Shown piece after piece: positions 60,210 through 64,000 of a stretch of DNA of 64,000 nt. Every line of letters starts with the position of its first letter. The first letter of the stretch is position 1. Both the position numbers and the translations under genes were made by a program. The DNA lies in the NCBI GenBank assembly GCA_019703815.1, contig AP023052.1, positions 2,480,001 to 2,544,000 of the forward strand. The letters are read 5' to 3'. Under the pieces are notes generated by a model. That model was not told where the DNA came from. It worked only from the letters and a program-made list of their open reading frames with translations, and did not search any database. The DNA is from Thaumasiovibrio occultus. GTDB lineage: Bacteria; Pseudomonadota; Gammaproteobacteria; Enterobacterales; Vibrionaceae.

Positions 60210-62798
60210 TTATTTGTTCAAAAAGTATTGTTTGGCGACAATTTTCCCATCATCTACTGTCAAGTTTAGCGCTTTTCCTGGGGTTAACTCGCCCGCGAGG
60301 ATTTGCTGCGCTAATGGGTTTTCGACCATTTGCTGAATGGCGCGTTTCAACGGACGCGCACCGAACACCGGGTCAAATCCCGCTTCCGCCACTTTGTTAT
60401 AGACAGACTCATCCACCTGCATATTAAAGCCGCGTTCAGTCAGACGTTGTTGTAAACGCTGCATCTGAATTTGGGCGATGAACTTAATGTGCTCATTGCC
60501 CAACGGGTGGAACACGACACTTTCATCGACGCGGTTAATGAACTCAGGACGGAAATGATGGCTGACTACATCCATTACCATGGCTTTCATACCGGCATAA
60601 TCCAATTCGCCAAAGTGCTCTTGAATGCGATCAGAGCCTAAGTTCGACGTCATGATCACCACACTGTTTCTGAAATCCACCGTGCGGCCCTGTCCATCCG
60701 TCAGGCGGCCATCATCGAGCACTTGCAGCAGAATGTTGAACACATCTGGGTGCGCCTTTTCTACTTCATCCAATAGGATGACTGAGTAAGGGCGGCGACG
60801 TACCGCTTCGGTTAGATAGCCACCTTCTTCATAGCCAACATAGCCTGGAGGTGCGCCCACCAGACGTGCCACCGAGTGTTTCTCCATAAACTCCGACATA
60901 TCGATACGCACCATGGCCTCTTCGCTATCGAACATAAAGGAGGCAAGTGCTTTACAAAGCTCAGTTTTACCCACACCAGTTGGGCCGAGGAATAAGAAAG
61001 AGCCAATCGGTCGATTGGGATCAGCGAGCCCCGCACGGCTGCGACGGATCGCATTCGCTACGGCTTCAACCGCTTCATGTTGACCGATCACCCGCTTGTG
61101 CAGGTCTTCTTCCATTCGCAGTAGTTTCTCACGTTCCCCTTCGAGCATCTTGGCAACAGGGATCCCAGTTTGGCGCGATAGCACTTCTGCAATTTCAGCG
61201 TCAGTGACTTTGTTCTTTAGCAAGCTCATCTCTTGCATTTCGGCTTGCGATGCCAAATCGAGCTGTTTCTCTAGCGCGGGAATACGACCGTACTGCAGTT
61301 CCGACATTCGATTGAGATCGCCAGCACGACGTGCGATCTCCATATCGGTACGCGCTTGCTCAAGCTCTGCTTTAATATGCTGCGTGCCTGACAACGCTGC
61401 TTTCTCTGCATTCCAGACTTCTTCAAGCTCAGCAAAGTCACGCTCTTTTTCATTGAGCTCGGCTTCAAGTAGCTCTAAGCGTTTACGACTCGCCTCATCT
61501 TGCTCTTTTTCCATCGCTTGCATTTCGATTTTGAGCTGGATGATCTTGCGCTCTAAGCGATCGAGCGCCACCGGTTTTGAATCTATCTCCATTCGGATGC
61601 TCGACGCCGCTTCGTCAATCAAATCAATCGCTTTATCCGGCAATTGTCTGTCGGAGATATAGCGATTAGACAATGTCGCTGCTGCAACGATTGCCGGATC
61701 GGTGATCTCAACATGGTGATGCAACTCGTAGCGCTCTTTCAGACCGCGCAAAATCGCCACCGTGTCTTCCACGCTTGGCTCATCCACCAGCACCTTTTGG
61801 AATCGACGCTCTAGCGCTGCATCTTTTTCTAAATATTGGCGGTATTCATCCAAGGTGGTCGCGCCCACGCAATGTAGCTCGCCACGGGCTAAGGCCGGTT
61901 TGAGCATGTTGCCCGCGTCCATTGACCCTTCCCCTTTGCCCGCACCGACCATGGTATGAATTTCATCGATAAACAGAATGATGTTGCCTTCTTCTTTGGC
62001 TAATTCATTGAGTACCGACTTCAAGCGCTCTTCGAACTCGCCGCGGTATTTGGCACCTGCGATCAATGAGCCCATATCTAGTGACAGAACGCGTTTGTTC
62101 TTAAGGCCTTCTGGCACCTCACCGTTCACCACACGTTGCGCCAAACCTTCCACGATCGCGGTTTTACCCACGCCAGGCTCACCGATGATCACTGGGTTAT
62201 TTTTCGTGCGGCGCTGGAGCACTTGAATGGTGCGACGGATCTCGTCATCTCGGCCAATGACAGGGTCAAGTTTGCCCTGCTCGGCACGCTCGGTAAGATC
62301 GACGGTGAATTTTTCCAACGCTTGGCGATTATCTTCTGCGTTTTGATCATCGACCTTCTGTCCACCACGCACTTGGTCGATAGCGTTTTCGACTTTCTCT
62401 TTGGTGATGCCAAGCTCTTTAAGCAGTTTACCCAGCGCGCCTTTGTCTTCTGACGCCGCCAAAATGAAAAGCTCAGAGGAGATAAATTTATCGTTACGTT
62501 TTTGCGCCAACTTGTCACACATGTTGAGCAGCATACCCATGCTACTCGACAGCTGCACATCGCCGCCGATGCCACTCACTTTAGGACAACGGTCGAGCAA
62601 TTCGGCCAATCGCGAGCGTAACTGGCTCACATCCACACTGAGCATGGTCAGTAAAGGACGAATGGTGCTGCCATCTTGATTAAGCAGCGCCGTCATTAAG
62701 TGCTCTGGCTCGATATATTGATGATCTCGTCCTAACGCCAACGATTGGGCATCGGAGATCGCCAATTGGAATTTGCTGGTAAATCTATCAAGACGCAT
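60210..62798 (-). CDS. clpB: Chaperone protein ClpB (Hsp100 disaggregase)
   Basis: AAA+ hexamer that with DnaK solubilises protein aggregates. The 862 residues (E. coli 857) hold an N domain ([18 protein letters not shown]), AAA-1 with Walker [14 protein letters not shown] near 205, the long coiled-coil middle domain (about 400-525), and AAA-2 with [13 protein letters not shown] near 605. No ClpP-binding loop is evident. A sigma-32-like promoter lies upstream and AAGGGGGA is the ribosome site. In E. coli clpB also lies next to an rRNA operon and yfiH. Confidence 0.97.
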   Translation of the reverse strand: MRLDRFTSKFQLAISDAQSLALGRDHQYIEPEHLMTALLNQDGSTIRPLLTMLSVDVSQLRSRLAELLDRCPKVSGIGGDVQLSSSMGMLLNMCDKLAQKRNDKFISSELFILAASEDKGALGKLLKELGITKEKVENAIDQVRGGQKVDDQNAEDNRQALEKFTVDLTERAEQGKLDPVIGRDDEIRRTIQVLQRRTKNNPVIIGEPGVGKTAIVEGLAQRVVNGEVPEGLKNKRVLSLDMGSLIAGAKYRGEFEERLKSVLNELAKEEGNIILFIDEIHTMVGAGKGEGSMDAGNMLKPALARGELHCVGATTLDEYRQYLEKDAALERRFQKVLVDEPSVEDTVAILRGLKERYELHHHVEITDPAIVAAATLSNRYISDRQLPDKAIDLIDEAASSIRMEIDSKPVALDRLERKIIQLKIEMQAMEKEQDEASRKRLELLEAELNEKERDFAELEEVWNAEKAALSGTQHIKAELEQARTDMEIARRAGDLNRMSELQYGRIPALEKQLDLASQAEMQEMSLLKNKVTDAEIAEVLSRQTGIPVAKMLEGEREKLLRMEEDLHKRVIGQHEAVEAVANAIRRSRAGLADPNRPIGSFLFLGPTGVGKTELCKALASFMFDSEEAMVRIDMSEFMEKHSVARLVGAPPGYVGYEEGGYLTEAVRRRPYSVILLDEVEKAHPDVFNILLQVLDDGRLTDGQGRTVDFRNSVVIMTSNLGSDRIQEHFGELDYAGMKAMVMDVVSHHFRPEFINRVDESVVFHPLGNEHIKFIAQIQMQRLQQRLTERGFNMQVDESVYNKVAEAGFDPVFGARPLKRAIQQMVENPLAQQILAGELTPGKALNLTVDDGKIVAKQYFLNK

Positions 62799-62850
62799 AC
62801 GTCCCCCTTAGAGCACAACCTGTGTGTCACTTCATTATCTACTGCTGATG

Positions 62851-62878
62851 ATATGGATGCCTTGGCGCAGATTTTCAA
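62851..62878 (-). promoter_or_regulatory. Sigma-32-like heat-shock promoter of clpB
   Basis: TTGAAA (62878-62873), 14-bp spacer and ATCCATAT (62858-62851) on the minus strand, close to the CTTGAAA / CCCCATNT consensus with small mismatches. It is 53 bp before the clpB ATG. Confidence 0.65.
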
Positions 62879-63071
62879 TATAGAAAGGCACAAATAGCGC
62901 AATTAATCTTCTCGGAGGTGAAATCGATTTTCGTGACGTCTCGCAAGGTATTCTGCAAGCATTGAAAATCAAACCGCTTTCAACTAGATCATTCGCAAAT
63001 TTCCGCGCTATCAATAGCTATTTATTCCTTAGCAGCGACACTAACGTCTTTATAGTAGGGATTTAAGAATA

Positions 63072-63485
63072 ATGAAATATTTAAAATCAGTTTGTGCTTG
63101 TGCTGTTGCAGCGCTATCTGTGGGCTGTGCGTCAACCGATTACGACTACACAGTCTGTGACGAATACATGTCGGGCGTCAGCCTTACCTATCAGCTACCT
63201 ATGGACAGAGTAGAGGATGCCGGTGACTTTATTGAAGAGAAAACCGAATACTTGAAAGAGTTGATGAGTGATCCTGCCTTTATTCGCTCTTCGTCCATTA
63301 ATAGCTCAATCTCGCTTTACCATGACATCGATTATGAAACAAATGAGATGCAGGAGTCAGAAATGTTCGGCGCCTACATGTATGCCTCATTTGACGGAAC
63401 ACCTGAAGCCGTTACTTTATTGCTTCAGAGTGAAGGCTATATCAGCATTGATATTTCTCAGTGCCATGAGCAATCAGAAGAGTAA
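63072..63485 (+). CDS. Small hypothetical lipoprotein
   Basis: 137 residues with a lipoprotein signal (LSVGC lipobox, Cys at about 19) and an acidic mature part with four cysteines counting the lipid one (for example VCDEYM and SQCHEQ). I recognise no family. It lies between clpB and pgeF, which are adjacent in E. coli, on the opposite strand to both, so it looks like an insertion into a conserved pair. An A+T-rich promoter region precedes it and a bidirectional terminator follows. Confidence 0.7.
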   Translation: MKYLKSVCACAVAALSVGCASTDYDYTVCDEYMSGVSLTYQLPMDRVEDAGDFIEEKTEYLKELMSDPAFIRSSSINSSISLYHDIDYETNEMQESEMFGAYMYASFDGTPEAVTLLLQSEGYISIDISQCHEQSEE

Positions 63486-63512
63486 TCTCACTGGCAAGAA
63501 ACTGCAGAAAAG

Positions 63513-63540
63513 AAAAAGAGCGACATAGGTCGCTCTTTTT
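63513..63540. terminator. Bidirectional terminator
   Basis: AAAAGAGCGAC/GTCGCTCTTTT stem with a 4-nt loop between the lipoprotein gene and the convergent pgeF. Confidence 0.85.
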
Positions 63541-63562
63541 GATCTGATAGAAGGGCTATATT

Positions 63563-64000
63563 TTAAGATTCAATCCAAATAAGGCTGGCTTGACGTCCAG
63601 TATCCTTGTCTCGACGATAAGAGAAAAAGCGCGCAGGATCGGAAACAGTGCATTGATCGCCGCCGTAAACTTGCTCAATTCCCATCGCATTCAAGCGAAT
63701 ACGTGCAAGGTGATAGATATCTGCGAGCCACTTGTCACCGTGCTCAACAAACGCAGCACTGGCTTGAGAATGCTGAGCAATAAACGCTTCTCGCACCTCC
63801 CCACCCACTTCAAACTGAGACGGGCCAATAGCAGGACCTAACCACGCCATGATCTGATCGTTCGGCGCGCTAAACTCTGCGACGGTCGCTTCCAGCACCC
63901 CGCCAGCAAGCCCTCGCCATCCGGCATGTGCCGCGCCCACTTCACTGCCATCGGTGCTGCAAAAGAGCACAGGTAAACAGTCGGCGGTCATCACCACACA
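63563..64000 (-). CDS. pgeF: Purine nucleoside phosphorylase/polyphenol oxidase family protein PgeF (3' part)
   Basis: YfiH-type protein; related enzymes act on purine nucleosides or edit peptidoglycan precursors (removing misincorporated serine). The 145 C-terminal codons are present and the gene continues past the window edge. Visible metal and active-site motifs: TADCLPVLF, AAHAGWRGLAGGV (HAGWRG) and the final GGDQCTVSDPARFFSYRRDK. It belongs to the rluD-pgeF-clpB neighbourhood seen in E. coli. Confidence 0.93.
   Translation of the reverse strand, partial: CVVMTADCLPVLFCSTDGSEVGAAHAGWRGLAGGVLEATVAEFSAPNDQIMAWLGPAIGPSQFEVGGEVREAFIAQHSQASAAFVEHGDKWLADIYHLARIRLNAMGIEQVYGGDQCTVSDPARFFSYRRDKDTGRQASLIWIES

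Overview
The window is a chromosomal segment of a gammaproteobacterium, almost certainly family Vibrionaceae. The evidence is the gene order (conserved E. coli-type blocks combined with Vibrio-type families DUF3549, DUF3301, DUF2789, DUF2310 and DUF2850), the 16S rRNA sequence, and an rRNA operon with tRNA-Glu in the spacer and tRNA-Asp at its end. Coding sequence is close to half G+C, which is rich for a vibrio. I cannot settle the genus (Vibrio or a close relative such as Salinivibrio) by eye. No transposase, integrase, CRISPR array, phage gene or toxin-antitoxin module is visible.

Layout. (1) 1-10.3 kb: envelope and translation block on the minus strand, rpsB-tsf-pyrH-frr-uppS-cdsA-ispC-rseP-bamA (bamA cut by the window edge), with map and glnD divergent on the plus strand. 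(2) 13-19.6 kb: flavodoxin yqcA, an in-frame yqcC-truC fusion, a run of small conserved genes (DUF3549, DUF3301, DUF2789, a coiled-coil protein), a DUF2310 zinc-ribbon protein, syd and queF. (3) 19.9-24.1 kb: a TPR membrane protein with a decayed GGDEF domain, followed by a probably active diguanylate cyclase. (4) 24.4-34.1 kb: ppnN, xni, rlmM, ygdD, an alpha/beta hydrolase, gcvA, the sRNA gene gcvB, csdA-csdE, tcdA and mltA. (5) 35-45.8 kb: argA behind an ArgR-type box, then recC, recB and recD on the minus strand. (6) 45.8-53.9 kb: accessory and mixed genes: a TDT-family transporter divergent from a YeiE-like LysR regulator, a Tag-like DNA glycosylase divergent from SOS gene yebG across a LexA-like box, dapD, an MFS drug-efflux protein with a small lipoprotein, a yidH-yidG pair and a THxN-type PEP-CTERM protein. 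(7) 54.5-60.1 kb: a complete rRNA operon on the minus strand (16S, tRNA-Glu, 23S, 5S, tRNA-Asp) with two promoters and boxA sites. (8) 60.2-64 kb: clpB with a heat-shock-like promoter, a small lipoprotein gene, and the 3' part of pgeF (yfiH).

How the genes work together. Much of the window is core biology: outer membrane assembly and stress signalling (bamA, rseP), isoprenoid, phospholipid and undecaprenyl synthesis (ispC, cdsA, uppS), translation (rpsB, tsf, frr, map, rRNA), nitrogen sensing (glnD), arginine and lysine synthesis (argA, dapD), glycine regulation (gcvA and gcvB), sulfur transfer and tRNA modification (csdA, csdE, tcdA, queF, truC) and recombinational repair (recBCD, xni, Tag-like, yebG).

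I did not find a clearly new multi-gene system. The most unusual items are the yqcC-truC fusion, the degenerate-GGDEF/active-GGDEF pair, the Tag-like protein without the zinc-snap residues beside a LexA-like box, the YeiE-like/TDT pair, and a lone PEP-CTERM protein with no sorting machinery nearby.
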